From positions 434,001 to 498,000 of the forward strand of contig OZ220679.1 of the NCBI GenBank assembly GCA_965116355.1: a stretch of DNA of 64,000 nucleotides, written 5' to 3'. The DNA is from UBA1127 sp965116355. GTDB lineage: Bacteria; Chloroflexota; Dehalococcoidia; Lucifugimonadales; UBA1127. Below the pieces are notes generated by a model. The model was not told where the DNA came from. It made no database searches and worked only from the letters and a program-made list of their open reading frames with translations. Below, in pieces: positions 8,445 through 16,218 of the stretch; the stretch's first letter is position 1, and every line of letters begins with the position of its first letter. A program made the translations under genes and the position numbers.

Positions 8445-9614
8445 ATGCGCAATTACCTGACCCACCTGGAATGCACCGCCTGTGGGCAGACCCACGACGC
8501 CGACACGCTGCAGACCCTCTGCCACGCGTGCGGCAAGGTGCTGTACGCGCGCTACGATCTTGCAGCGGCGGCCAAGGCCGTCACGCCGGCGGACATCGCG
8601 TCTCGCGAGCCCACGATGTGGCGGTACCGCGAGGTGCTGCCCGTGCGGGACGGCGCGTTCGAGGTGACGCTCGGCGAGGGCGGGACGCCGCTGCTGCACG
8701 TCGAACAGCTCGGCGCGGCGTTGGGATGCGCAGACCTGTACATCAAGGACGAGGGGAAGAACCCGACTGCCACCTTCAAGGCGCGGGGCATGGCGGCGGC
8801 GGTCTCGCGCGCCAAGGAGCTGGGCGCCGAGCGGCTCGTCGTGCCGAGCGCGGGGAACGCGGCGGGCGCGATGGCGGCGTACGCCGCGCGGGCAGGCATG
8901 CCCGCCTTCGTCTTCATGCCGGACACCACGCCGCAGTCGAACATTCTGGAGTCGCGCATCGCCGGTGCGGCGGTGGAGCTCGTCGAGGGGCACATCGGCG
9001 ACGCGGGCCGGGCGGCGCGGGAGCGCGCGGCGGTCTCGCCCATGTTTGACATGTCCACCATGAAGGAGCCGTACCGCGTCGAGGGGAAGAAGACGCTGGG
9101 GTACGAGATTGCCGAGGCGCTGGGTTGGGAGCTGCCGGACGTCATCGTGTACCCGACGGGCGGCGGCACGGGGCTGCTCGGCATGTGGAAGGCCTTCGGC
9201 GAGATGGAGGAGCTGGGCTGGATCGAGGCCGGCCGGCGTCCTCGCATGATCGCGGTGCAGATGGTGGGGTGCGCGCCCATCGTCGCCGCCTTCCACGCGG
9301 GGCAGGAATCGATCTCGCCGTGGGAGAACGCGGAAACGGTGGCCGCGGGGCTGCGCGTGCCGGGGCCTGTGGCCGACTACCTCATCCTGCGGTGCCTGCG
9401 AGAGAGCGGCGGCACGGCGTTGACAGTGACGGACGAGGAGGCGTTGGAAGCGGTGCCCGAGATGGCCTCGTCCGAGGGTGTCTTCGCATGCCCGGAGGGG
9501 GCCGCGACGCTGGCGGCGCTGCGCAAACTGCTGGCCTCTGGCGAGGTGGGCGGCTCGGAACGCATCGTGCTGCTGAACACGGGCAGCGGCCTCAAGTACC
9601 TGGACGTGCTGTAA
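8445..9614 (+). CDS. thrC: Threonine synthase
   Basis: A 389-residue fold-type II PLP enzyme converting O-phosphohomoserine to threonine. The N-terminus carries a four-cysteine knuckle (CTACG and CHACG about 18 residues apart) common in archaeal/Chloroflexota-type threonine synthases. The PLP lysine lies in KNPTATFKARG (canonically NPTGSFKDRG), followed by VVPSAGNAAGAMAAYAAR, and the phosphate-binding glycine loop YPTGGGTGLLG. The ATG at 8445 has GGAG five bases upstream. An in-frame ATG at 8412 sits almost on a TATGCT -10-like box and is less likely. A related PLP lyase is possible, but the domain order is that of ThrC. It ends before a family A hairpin. Confidence 0.85.
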   Translation: MRNYLTHLECTACGQTHDADTLQTLCHACGKVLYARYDLAAAAKAVTPADIASREPTMWRYREVLPVRDGAFEVTLGEGGTPLLHVEQLGAALGCADLYIKDEGKNPTATFKARGMAAAVSRAKELGAERLVVPSAGNAAGAMAAYAARAGMPAFVFMPDTTPQSNILESRIAGAAVELVEGHIGDAGRAARERAAVSPMFDMSTMKEPYRVEGKKTLGYEIAEALGWELPDVIVYPTGGGTGLLGMWKAFGEMEELGWIEAGRRPRMIAVQMVGCAPIVAAFHAGQESISPWENAETVAAGLRVPGPVADYLILRCLRESGGTALTVTDEEALEAVPEMASSEGVFACPEGAATLAALRKLLASGEVGGSERIVLLNTGSGLKYLDVL

Positions 9615-9634
9615 GGGGCCGGGCGGCGTTCAAG

Positions 9635-9670
9635 GCCGTTCGCGCTGAGGGAAATCGAAGCGAGAACGGC
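9635..9670. repeat. Palindromic repeat, family A copy 1
   Basis: Stem GCCGTTC/GAACGGC plus an inner CGCT/AGCG pair closes the conserved loop GAGGGAAATCGA. It sits just behind the threonine synthase stop and may end its transcript, although no T-run follows. Confidence 0.75.
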
Positions 9671-9709
9671 TTTGGAGACGGGCGGCTACGCACGGCGCGC
9701 CATAGCTGC

Positions 9710-9715
9710 TATACT
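9710..9715 (+). promoter_or_regulatory. -10 box TATACT ahead of the zinc-ribbon gene
   Basis: A TATACT hexamer lies about 60 bases upstream of the ATG at 9777. No good -35 is visible at 16-18 bases. Confidence 0.4.
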
Positions 9716-9776
9716 ATGCGGTACTGCATCCAAGGGGCTGCGACTTGCGGCCCTCGCAAGGAGAGACATCGACATC

Positions 9777-10049
9777 ATGGGGACCTTCAAGCATCCGACG
9801 CGGTCCGTCTGGCACACCTCCGTCTGCTCGCGCTGCAAGCGCATGATCCAGCGGGTGCTGCTGCCCGGACTGCAGAAGCGCACAACGTATCGAGTATGTG
9901 ACCGCTGCCTCTCAGAGGGCAGCCAGCAGCAGGGACAGGCCGGTGCGGGCGGAGCCCCAGCGCAGGCGGCTGGCGGCCGCAGGCCTCGCGGCAGGGGCGG
10001 GCGGCGCGGCGGCGCGGCGCAGCAGGCGGCGCCGGCGGCAGCCGAGTAG
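9777..10049 (+). CDS. Small C4 zinc-ribbon protein with RG/Ala-rich tail
   Basis: A 90-residue basic protein that I do not recognise. Residues 1-50 hold two CxxC knuckles, CSRC and CDRC, 25 residues apart, with aromatic and basic residues between them, which is a plausible zinc ribbon. The remainder is low complexity, rich in Gln, Gly, Ala and Arg (RRPRGRGGRRGG), the kind of tail seen on RNA- or DNA-binding proteins. AGGAGA lies about 12 bases before the ATG, a TATACT box lies further upstream, and a strong terminator follows, so the gene is monocistronic. Candidate roles are nucleic-acid or ribosome binding, but that is inference from composition only. Confidence 0.7.
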   Translation: MGTFKHPTRSVWHTSVCSRCKRMIQRVLLPGLQKRTTYRVCDRCLSEGSQQQGQAGAGGAPAQAAGGRRPRGRGGRRGGAAQQAAPAAAE

Positions 10050-10071
10050 CCTTCGCAATCCCGACACGCAG

Positions 10072-10104
10072 GACCGCCCGGGGCGATGGACGCCTCGGGC
10101 GGTC
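10072..10104 (+). terminator. Rho-independent terminator
   Basis: Arms GACCGCCCG...GGCG and CGCC...CGGGCGGTC pair around an ATGGA loop with a single mismatch, followed by TCTCTGTT. It lies 22 bases after the zinc-ribbon stop. Confidence 0.8.
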
Positions 10105-10251
10105 TCTCTGTTGGTTCGACAATGTAATCCCAGCCCTTCCTATGCACCTCGCGGGCGTCAAGGCGACGCCTCTTCTCTCTGCTCACTGTCATTGGGTTTG
10201 GCACATGCGTTCCAGTTGGTGTAAGGTTTCGCCCGCAAGGGGAATGGGCAC

Positions 10252-11319
10252 ATGCGGCACATATTGCACGCGGACATGGACGCCTTCTACGCGTCCGTCG
10301 AGCAGATGGACAACCCGGAACTGGCGGGCAAGCCGGTACTGGTGGGCGGCTCGCCCACGTCGCGGGGCGTCGTGGCGGCGGCCTCGTACGAGGCGCGGCG
10401 GTTCGGCGTGCACTCGGCGATGCCGATGAGCGTCGCGGTGCGGCAGTGCCCGCGCGCCGTCATCGTGCGGCCCCGCTTCGACCGCTACCGGGAAGTATCC
10501 GAGCAGATCCGCGCCATCTTCCTGGGCGTGACGCCGCTGATGGAGCCCCTCTCGCTCGACGAGGCGTATCTCGACGTGACGGACGTCGTCTCGCCGGAGC
10601 GCGGCGCGGAGTCCATCGCCCGCGAGATCAAGACGATGGTGCGGACCGACGTGGGCTTGACGATCTCCGTTGGCGTCTCGACGTGCAAGTCGGTGGCCAA
10701 GGTGGCGTCGGACTTCGACAAGCCGGACGGGCTGACGGTGGTGCCGCCGGGCGGCGAGGCGGCCTTCCTCGCGCCGCTGGCGGTGCGAAAGCTGTGGGGC
10801 ATCGGCCCCAAGACGGCGGCGCGGCTGGAGACGGAGGGCATCCACACCATCGGGCAGCTGGCGGCGAGGCCCGAGGAGTGGTTCTCGCAGTGGTTCGGCA
10901 AGCGAGGGCCGGAGGTCCGGCTCATGGCGAACGGCCAGGACGACCACCCGGTCTCCACGGAGCGGGAGACGAAGTCCGTGAGCGCTGAGACGACGCTGGC
11001 CGAGGACGTGTCGGAGCTGGAAGAGCTGCGGGACATCGTGCGGCGGCTCAGCGAGCGAGTGGCGCGGCACCTGGAGGGCAGCGGGCTGCAGGGGCGCACG
11101 GTCACGCTGAAGCTCCGGCTGTCCGACTTCACCACGTTCACGCGGCAGGTGACGATCGCCGTGCCCGTCAGCGAGGCCTCGGAGATCGACGCGGTAGCAC
11201 AGGGCATCCTGGAGCGGGAGGCCGGGCCCGGCAGATGGTTTCGCTTGCTCGGCGTCGGCGTGTCGCACTTCGGCCCGGCGCCGGAGAATCCGCAGCTCGC
11301 GCTGTTTGGGGACGAGTGA
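10252..11319 (+). CDS. dinB: DNA polymerase IV (Y-family translesion polymerase)
   Basis: A 355-residue Y-family polymerase that copies past damaged bases. Metal ligands are Asp8 in HADMDAFYASVE and the pair Asp103-Glu104 in SLDEAYLDV. The finger region carries YEARRFGVHSAMP. GVSTCKSVAKVASDFDKPDGL and the helix-hairpin-helix LWGIGPKTAARL follow, then the little-finger domain from about residue 235. The protein ends in QLALFGDE, a good match to the beta-clamp-binding consensus QLxLF, so it should bind the sliding clamp. Length is normal for DinB. The gene starts at an ATG after AAGGGGAATGGGCAC. No LexA-type box was obvious upstream. Confidence 0.95.
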   Translation: MRHILHADMDAFYASVEQMDNPELAGKPVLVGGSPTSRGVVAAASYEARRFGVHSAMPMSVAVRQCPRAVIVRPRFDRYREVSEQIRAIFLGVTPLMEPLSLDEAYLDVTDVVSPERGAESIAREIKTMVRTDVGLTISVGVSTCKSVAKVASDFDKPDGLTVVPPGGEAAFLAPLAVRKLWGIGPKTAARLETEGIHTIGQLAARPEEWFSQWFGKRGPEVRLMANGQDDHPVSTERETKSVSAETTLAEDVSELEELRDIVRRLSERVARHLEGSGLQGRTVTLKLRLSDFTTFTRQVTIAVPVSEASEIDAVAQGILEREAGPGRWFRLLGVGVSHFGPAPENPQLALFGDE

Positions 11320-11392
11320 TGGGGGGCTGCAAGCGCCTCCGCACAGTTGAGCCGCCGCGCGCAACCCTGTAGCATGGGTGCTGGAGGGCATC

Positions 11393-12301
11393 ATGGAAGT
11401 CATTCTCGGGTCGCCGAGGGGGTTCTGCGCGGGCGTGGTGCGCGCCATCGACATCGTGGAGTTGGCGCTGGAGCGCTTCGGCAGCCCCGTGTACGTCCGG
11501 CATGAGATCGTGCACAACCCGTTCGTCGTCGAGGAGCTGCGCGAGAAGGGCGCGATCTTCGTTGAAGAGCTGGAGGAGGTGCCGGACGGGCAGATGGTGA
11601 TCTTCAGCGCCCACGGCGTCTCGCCCGAGGTGCGGCGCGAGGCGGACCGGCGCGGGCTGCGGGTGCTCGATGCGACGTGCCCCCTTGTGACCAAGGTGCA
11701 CCTGGAGGCAATCAAGTACGGCGGTCAGGAATACACCATCCTGCTGGTGGGGCACCGCGACCACCCGGAGACCATTGGCACGTCCGGTGAGGCGCCCGAC
11801 AGGACCATCGTCGTCGAGACGGTGGCGGATGCGCAGACCGTGGCGGTGCCGGACCCGCAGCGCGTGGCGGCCCTGACCCAGACGACGCTGAGCGTCGACG
11901 ACACGAAGGAGATTGTGAACGCGCTGCGGGCGCGGTTCCCCGACATGCTGGTGCGAAACGACATCTGCTACGCGACGACCAACCGGCAGATGGCCGCCAA
12001 GTCGCTGGCGGAGGACTCGGACGTGGTGCTGGTCATCGGCGCGAGCAACAGCTCGAACTGCAACCGCCTCCGGGAGGTGGTGGAGGCGATGGGCGTGCCC
12101 GCCCACCTAGTGAACGGCCCCGACGAGCTTCCCGAGGACGCGGTCGTGGGCGCGAAGCGCGTCGGCATCGTGTCCGGCGCGTCGACGCCCGAGAGCCTCG
12201 TCGAGGCCGTCGTTGCCAAGCTGGAGCCGTCGTCCATCGTCGCGCGCGACGTCATCGACGAGGACGTCACCTTCGTCCTGCCGCGCGAGCTGCGGGACTA
12301 G
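11393..12301 (+). CDS. ispH: 4-hydroxy-3-methylbut-2-enyl diphosphate reductase
   Basis: A 302-residue [4Fe-4S] enzyme that makes IPP and DMAPP in the last step of the MEP pathway. Cluster cysteines are Cys12 (PRGFCAGV), Cys96 (DATCPLV) and Cys192 (NDICYATTNRQ). Conserved histidines are in EIVHNP, SAHGVSP and GHRDHPE, and the SNSSNCNRL and SGASTPE loops bind the diphosphate. The ATG at 11393 has GGAGG six bases upstream; an in-frame GTG at 11378 is a weaker choice. It works with IspD and IspF encoded at 62.2-63.4 kb. It converges on the Gfo/Idh gene, with an inverted repeat between them. Confidence 0.95.
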   Translation: MEVILGSPRGFCAGVVRAIDIVELALERFGSPVYVRHEIVHNPFVVEELREKGAIFVEELEEVPDGQMVIFSAHGVSPEVRREADRRGLRVLDATCPLVTKVHLEAIKYGGQEYTILLVGHRDHPETIGTSGEAPDRTIVVETVADAQTVAVPDPQRVAALTQTTLSVDDTKEIVNALRARFPDMLVRNDICYATTNRQMAAKSLAEDSDVVLVIGASNSSNCNRLREVVEAMGVPAHLVNGPDELPEDAVVGAKRVGIVSGASTPESLVEAVVAKLEPSSIVARDVIDEDVTFVLPRELRD

Positions 12302-12327
12302 CGCCCCGCGCAGTTCAGGGCTGCAAC

Positions 12328-12373
12328 AAGCCGCCGTTCATCCTCCGATTTTCCTCAGGACGAACGGCGGCTT
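12328..12373. repeat. Palindromic repeat, family A copy 2, between convergent genes
   Basis: Perfect 12-base arms, AAGCCGCCGTTC and GAACGGCGGCTT, with inner TCCT/AGGA pairing. The copy carries the family loop in minus orientation with two changes (GAGGAAAATCGG). Lying between the ends of ispH and the Gfo/Idh gene, it could stop transcription from both sides. Confidence 0.8.
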
Positions 12374-12392
12374 GCCTTTGCCGGTTTCTCGC

Positions 12393-13412
12393 CTACCAGT
12401 CCGGCGCCGAGTCATAAATCCTCTGGATCAGCTCCCACGTCCGCACTGCGTCGCCGAAGTGTGCGTTGGGCTGCTCGCCGGCCTGCAGGCAGTCGATGAA
12501 GTAGCGGTGCATGTGCCAGAAGCCAAGGTAGTGCTCCGGGTTGCTGCCGAGCTCCTGGCTGAAGACCTTCGAGTCGTAGACCTCCAGCTCCCCGCTGTCT
12601 TCCACGTAGGTGCTCTGCCGGTCCGCGTCGATGGTGGCCGTGACGTTCTTGCCGAAGAGCTCCGTGCGGAAGAAACCTGGGGCAGTCGCGCCGGGGACGA
12701 TCTTTGCGCCGCCGCTGATGACGCTGTAGTGGAGCTGGCCAACGACGCCGTTGCCGAACTCCATCTGGGCCATGATGGAGTTCGCGACGGGCCCCGGCTG
12801 GTACACGGTCCGCACGCTGCTGGTCAGGCGCTTGATCTCCCCTCCGCCCAGCCAGCGGATGTGGTCGACGGAGTGCATGCCGTCGCTGGTGAAGATGTCC
12901 AACACGTTCACTCCGCCGGCGTGCCTAGTGACGTCGCCCGCCGACTTGAGGTTGGCGACGGTCACCGCGTGGATGGGGCCGCGCTCCTCGACGCGCGCCT
13001 TGAGCGCCGCAACCGAGGGCAAATGCCTCCGCTGGTAACCCACCATGGTCGTGCAGTCGTTGACCTCGGCGTAGTGGGCCAGCAGCTTGATGGCGTTCAG
13101 CGTGACGGTCGGCGCCTTCTCGATGAAAAGGTTGCGGCCCTGGCTCAGGACGTAGTGCGCCGGCTCGAAGACGTCCTGGGGCGGCATGATGACGTAGACG
13201 ACCTCCGGGTCGACCTCGTCCAGCATCTGCTTGTAGTCGGAGTAGACCTTGGGCACCTCCCAGCGGGCGGCGGTCTCCTCCGCCTTCTCCGGGACGAGGT
13301 CGCAGAGCGCCGCCAGCTCGACGTCCGGCTGTGTGGCGACGGAGGGGTAGTGGCGCCAGTTCGCCTGCTTTCCGGCTCCGATGAACGCGGCGCGTATCCT
13401 TGAACTTGCCAT
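12393..13412 (-). CDS. Gfo/Idh/MocA family oxidoreductase
   Basis: A 339-residue NAD(P)-dependent dehydrogenase of the glucose-fructose oxidoreductase/inositol dehydrogenase family. The Rossmann domain starts with IRAAFIGAGKQANWRHYPSV. The family motif normally written EKP appears as FIEKAPTVT near residue 100. SDGMHSVDHIRWLGGG near residue 180 contains the DxxxH pair used in substrate binding. The C-terminal alpha/beta domain follows. The ATG at 13412 sits behind GGAAAGGGGGAG. Upstream in-frame sequence is open but lacks a better start. Probable substrates are sugars or cyclitols, but none can be named. The gene is monocistronic and divergent from the redoxin gene. Confidence 0.85.
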   Translation of the reverse strand: MASSRIRAAFIGAGKQANWRHYPSVATQPDVELAALCDLVPEKAEETAARWEVPKVYSDYKQMLDEVDPEVVYVIMPPQDVFEPAHYVLSQGRNLFIEKAPTVTLNAIKLLAHYAEVNDCTTMVGYQRRHLPSVAALKARVEERGPIHAVTVANLKSAGDVTRHAGGVNVLDIFTSDGMHSVDHIRWLGGGEIKRLTSSVRTVYQPGPVANSIMAQMEFGNGVVGQLHYSVISGGAKIVPGATAPGFFRTELFGKNVTATIDADRQSTYVEDSGELEVYDSKVFSQELGSNPEHYLGFWHMHRYFIDCLQAGEQPNAHFGDAVRTWELIQRIYDSAPDW

Positions 13413-13591
13413 GGCTCCCCCTTTCCATGTGGCCGCGCGACAGGCGCATGCCATCCAATCCGGAGTGGTGGAAGGCGAGTATAGGAGTCCACTGCGAGCA
13501 GGGTCAAGGAGCCCCCCGGTTGCCCAGCTGCGAGCCGCGGGCGTATGCTGACGCCAAGCAACCAGGGCCAACGTAGCCCGAGGAGGACGTT

Positions 13592-14263
13592 ATGTCAGAG
13601 TGGCTGGGCCGCGAGTACAACTATGCCGTTTGGCGGCCGTCGCAGGCCGAGTTCCAGCTCCTGAAGGAGATCCACCACGCGGGCGACGTCGCGCCGGACT
13701 TCACACTGCCCCTGCTCGACGGCGGCGAGCTGAGCCTGTCCGACCTGAAGGGCAAGCCGGTGGTGATGGAGTTCGGCTCGATCACCTGACCGCCATGCCA
13801 GGGGGAGTTCCCCCTTATGGACCAGCTGGCCCGCGACTACGCGGACAGGGCGCACTTCCTGTTCGTCTACGTGCGGGAGGCGCACCCGGACGACTTCCCG
13901 CAGTGGCCGGAGCACAAGAGCATCGAGCAGAAGTTCGAGCAGGCCCGCCTCATGAAGGAGCGTCACGGCACGCCGCGCACCATCGTCGTCGACGACCTCG
14001 AGGGCACGGTGCACCGCGCATGGGGCGGCATGCCGAACATGAGCTGGATCATCGACCACACGGGCCGGGTCTTCTTCAAGGCAGGGTGGACGGTCGAGGC
14101 CGACCTCCGCGCGGGTCTCGAGGACTACTTCGACCTGCGGGAGCGCATGCGCGAGGGCTCGACGGCGCGGTACTACAAGGAGATCATCACCGCCACGCCC
14201 CGGATGCGCGAGGGCGGTGGCATGATGCGCCCGCAGCGCGAGCCGGCGGAGTCCGGCGGGTAG
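13592..14263 (+). CDS. Selenocysteine-containing redoxin (thioredoxin fold, UxxC active site)
   Basis: A 223-residue thioredoxin-fold protein read through an in-frame TGA at 13787-13789 (codon 66). Before it come VAPDFTLPLLDGGELSLSDL and VVMEFGSIT; after it PPCQGEFPLMDQLARDY, HFLFVYVREAHPDDF, GTPRTIVVDDLEG and WIIDHTGRVFFKAG. The active site reads FGSIT-U-PPC, with TGA where the first Cys of a CxxC belongs, close to the FGSCTxPPF motif of deiodinase-like redoxins. A hairpin at 13793-13820 fits a bacterial SECIS. The start is ATG with GAGGAGG upstream. Both halves have the same frame, codon style and family, so decay or a stop is unlikely. A peroxidase or reductase role is inferred. Confidence 0.85.
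13793..13820 (+). promoter_or_regulatory. Candidate bacterial SECIS hairpin (redoxin mRNA)
   Basis: Starting four bases after the TGA, CCAT pairs with ATGG. Inside, AGGGGG (13800-13805) pairs perfectly with CCCCCT (13810-13815), leaving an AGTT loop. The loop G is about 18 bases past the TGA, within the 16-37 base window known for bacterial SECIS elements. Apical G-U residues are also expected of such loops. Confidence 0.7.
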
Positions 14264-14291
14264 CTGCAACGGCCGGCAGGACTGCGAAGAG

Positions 14292-14343
14292 GCCCCTTCC
14301 GTTCGATTGACCCTTTGAGAAGCTCAGGGCGAACGGAAGGGGC
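14292..14343 (+). terminator. Terminator formed by palindromic repeat family B copy 2
   Basis: Perfect 14-base arms, GCCCCTTCCGTTCG and CGAACGGAAGGGGC, with an inner CCCT/AGGG pair, followed by TTCCCTTTT. It lies 28 bases after the redoxin stop. The inner part is a copy of the CTCAGGGCGAACGG repeat. Confidence 0.8.
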
Positions 14344-14411
14344 TTCCCTTTTCGAACGGGTTTCCGTGAAAACGGGCAACGCGCGGACCGCTTCTGCGGG
14401 GTTGATTACCG

Positions 14412-15284
14412 CTAGCTCAAGCTGTCCGCCACTTCCTTGAACCGGCGGATGGCGTCAATGTGCTGCTGGGGCGTGGTGTATCCCGCGGACATGGTGTTGA
14501 CGTCGACCTGCGCTGCGCCGATTGCCGACCAATCCGCGATGGTGGACGCCCACGCATGCTCCGGCGTCTCAGCCACGTGGACGGGCCCGCAGAATTCGAT
14601 GGAGGCCGGGTCGCGGCCGGCCTCACGGGCATAGTCGCGGATGCGCTGCACGGCGGCCCGCCAGTCATCGCCCGGTTGCATCATCGGGATCCAGCCGTCG
14701 GCCAACCTGCCGACGCGCCTGAGCACCTGTTTCGCGTGACCGCCCATCCAGATGGGGATGGGACGCTGCACGGGCATGGGGTTGATGCCTGCTCCGGTCA
14801 CCGTATGCCACTTCCCGGCAAAGTCGACGGACTCCTCCGTCCATAGCTTGCGCAGCAGGGTGACTTGCTCTTCCAAGCGGCGGCCGCGCGTGCGCATGTC
14901 CTGGCCAAGGGCCTGGTACTCGAAAATGTTCCAGCCGACCCCGACGCCAAGGCGCACCCGGCCGTTGGTGAGCACGTCGACGGCCGCGGCCTGCTTCGCG
15001 ACGAGCGCCGTCTGCCGCTGCGGGAGGACGACGACGCCGGTGGTCAGCTTGATGCGGGAAGTCACCCCGGCCAGATAGCCCATAAGTACGAAGGGCTCGT
15101 GGAAACACGTTTCTGTGGTGTAGGGGCCCGCGAGGATGGGGTGCTTGACGGGGTCGGCGCCAAGCACGTGCTCGGAAATGAGGATGTGCTCGTAGCCCAG
15201 CTCCTCGGCTGTCTGGGCGAACGCTCGGATGGCGCCCGGATCGTTGCCGATCTCGGTCTGCGGGAAGATCACGCCAAACTTCAC
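14412..15284 (-). CDS. LLM-class flavin/F420-dependent oxidoreductase (copy 2)
   Basis: A 290-residue luciferase-like TIM barrel. It opens KFGVIFPQTEIGNDPGAIR and contains LGYEHILISEHVLGAD, IKLTTGVVVLPQRQTALVAKQ, RVRLGVGVGWNIFEYQAL, and PIPIWMGGHAKQVLRRVGRLADGW. These are features of the probable F420-dependent TIGR03619-like group. The chosen GTG at 15284 has GGAGG eight bases upstream. Another in-frame GTG at 15299 is possible. With this start it has exactly the same length as its upstream neighbour, of which it is a clear tandem duplicate. It is the last gene of the MFS-LLM-LLM operon. FMN instead of F420 cannot be excluded. Confidence 0.85.
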   Translation of the reverse strand: MKFGVIFPQTEIGNDPGAIRAFAQTAEELGYEHILISEHVLGADPVKHPILAGPYTTETCFHEPFVLMGYLAGVTSRIKLTTGVVVLPQRQTALVAKQAAAVDVLTNGRVRLGVGVGWNIFEYQALGQDMRTRGRRLEEQVTLLRKLWTEESVDFAGKWHTVTGAGINPMPVQRPIPIWMGGHAKQVLRRVGRLADGWIPMMQPGDDWRAAVQRIRDYAREAGRDPASIEFCGPVHVAETPEHAWASTIADWSAIGAAQVDVNTMSAGYTTPQQHIDAIRRFKEVADSLS

Positions 15285-15311
15285 GCGAACGCCCTCCACA
15301 GGCGAGTGGGA

Positions 15312-16184
15312 CTAGCCAACGCCGTCCGCGACTTTCTTGAATCGGCGGATGGCGTCAATGTGCTGGTCCGGCGACGTGTAGCCGGCGCCCATGGTGACGG
15401 CGTCGAGCTGCGTCGCCCCCGTCTCCTTCCACCACGCGACGGCCGCCGTCCACTCGCCCTCTGGAATGCGCGCCGGGTTCGTGCGTCCGCAAATCTCGAT
15501 GTCCGACGGGTCCCGGCCCGCCTCCCTGGCGTACTCGCGCATCTTCTCGATGTGCTGCCGGCCGGCCTCGTCCATCTGCGCCTGCGGGAGCCAGCCGTCG
15601 GCCAGCGTGGCCACCCGGCGGAGCACCGGGTCGGCGCCGCCGCCCATCCAGATGGGGATGGGACGCTGCACCGGCATTGGGTTGATGCCCGCGCCGTCCA
15701 CGGTGTGCCACTTCCCGTCGAAATCGACCGACTCCTCCGTCCACAGCCTGCGCATCAGCGCGATCTGCTCCTCGACGCGGCGGCCGCGGTTGTGGAAGTC
15801 CTGGCCCAGCGCCTCGTACTCGACGCGGTTCCAGCCGAGGCCGACGCCGAGCCGCAACCGCCCGCCGCTGAGCACGTCGACCGCCGCCGCTTGCTTGGCG
15901 ACGAGGACCGTCTGGCGCTGCGGTAGGATGATGATGCCCGTGGTGAGTTTGATGGTGGACGTGATGCTCGCCAGGTACCCGAAGAGGACGAAGGGTTCGT
16001 GGAAGGCAGAGTCCATAGTGTAGGCGCCGCCCCAATTGGGGTGCTTGGCGGGGTCGGCGCCAAGGACGTGGTCGTAGGCAAGGATGTGCTCGTAGCCAAG
16101 CTCCTCGGCCGCCTGTGCGAACTCGCGGATGGCGCCCGGGTCGTTGCCAATCTCCGTCTGCGGAAATATCACACCAAGCTTCAT
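15312..16184 (-). CDS. LLM-class flavin/F420-dependent oxidoreductase (copy 1)
   Basis: A 290-residue paralog of the gene directly downstream, 27 bases away. It begins MKLGVIFPQTEIGNDPG and carries EELGYEHILAYDHVLGADPAKH, ILPQRQTVLVAKQAAAVDV, RLRLGVGLGWNRVEYEAL, PIPIWMGGGADPVLRRVATL and a C-terminal SPDQHIDAIRRFKKVAD segment shared by the two. The ATG at 16184 has AGGTG upstream; the in-frame GTG at 16193 is less likely. F420 use is supported by the F420-NADP reductase at 1.2 kb. The substrate is unknown; the linked MFS transporter suggests a taken-up or exported small molecule. Confidence 0.85.
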   Translation of the reverse strand: MKLGVIFPQTEIGNDPGAIREFAQAAEELGYEHILAYDHVLGADPAKHPNWGGAYTMDSAFHEPFVLFGYLASITSTIKLTTGIIILPQRQTVLVAKQAAAVDVLSGGRLRLGVGLGWNRVEYEALGQDFHNRGRRVEEQIALMRRLWTEESVDFDGKWHTVDGAGINPMPVQRPIPIWMGGGADPVLRRVATLADGWLPQAQMDEAGRQHIEKMREYAREAGRDPSDIEICGRTNPARIPEGEWTAAVAWWKETGATQLDAVTMGAGYTSPDQHIDAIRRFKKVADGVG

Positions 16185-16218
16185 GGAAGGCACCTCGACT
16201 CGAGTTTCAGCGGGACGG

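Noticed and set aside
13787..13789. TGA in the redoxin as a disabling nonsense mutation
   Set aside because: Sequence on both sides is intact and in one frame, the TGA falls exactly at an active-site Cys, a hairpin follows at SECIS distance, and the same situation occurs in the DsbA-family gene.
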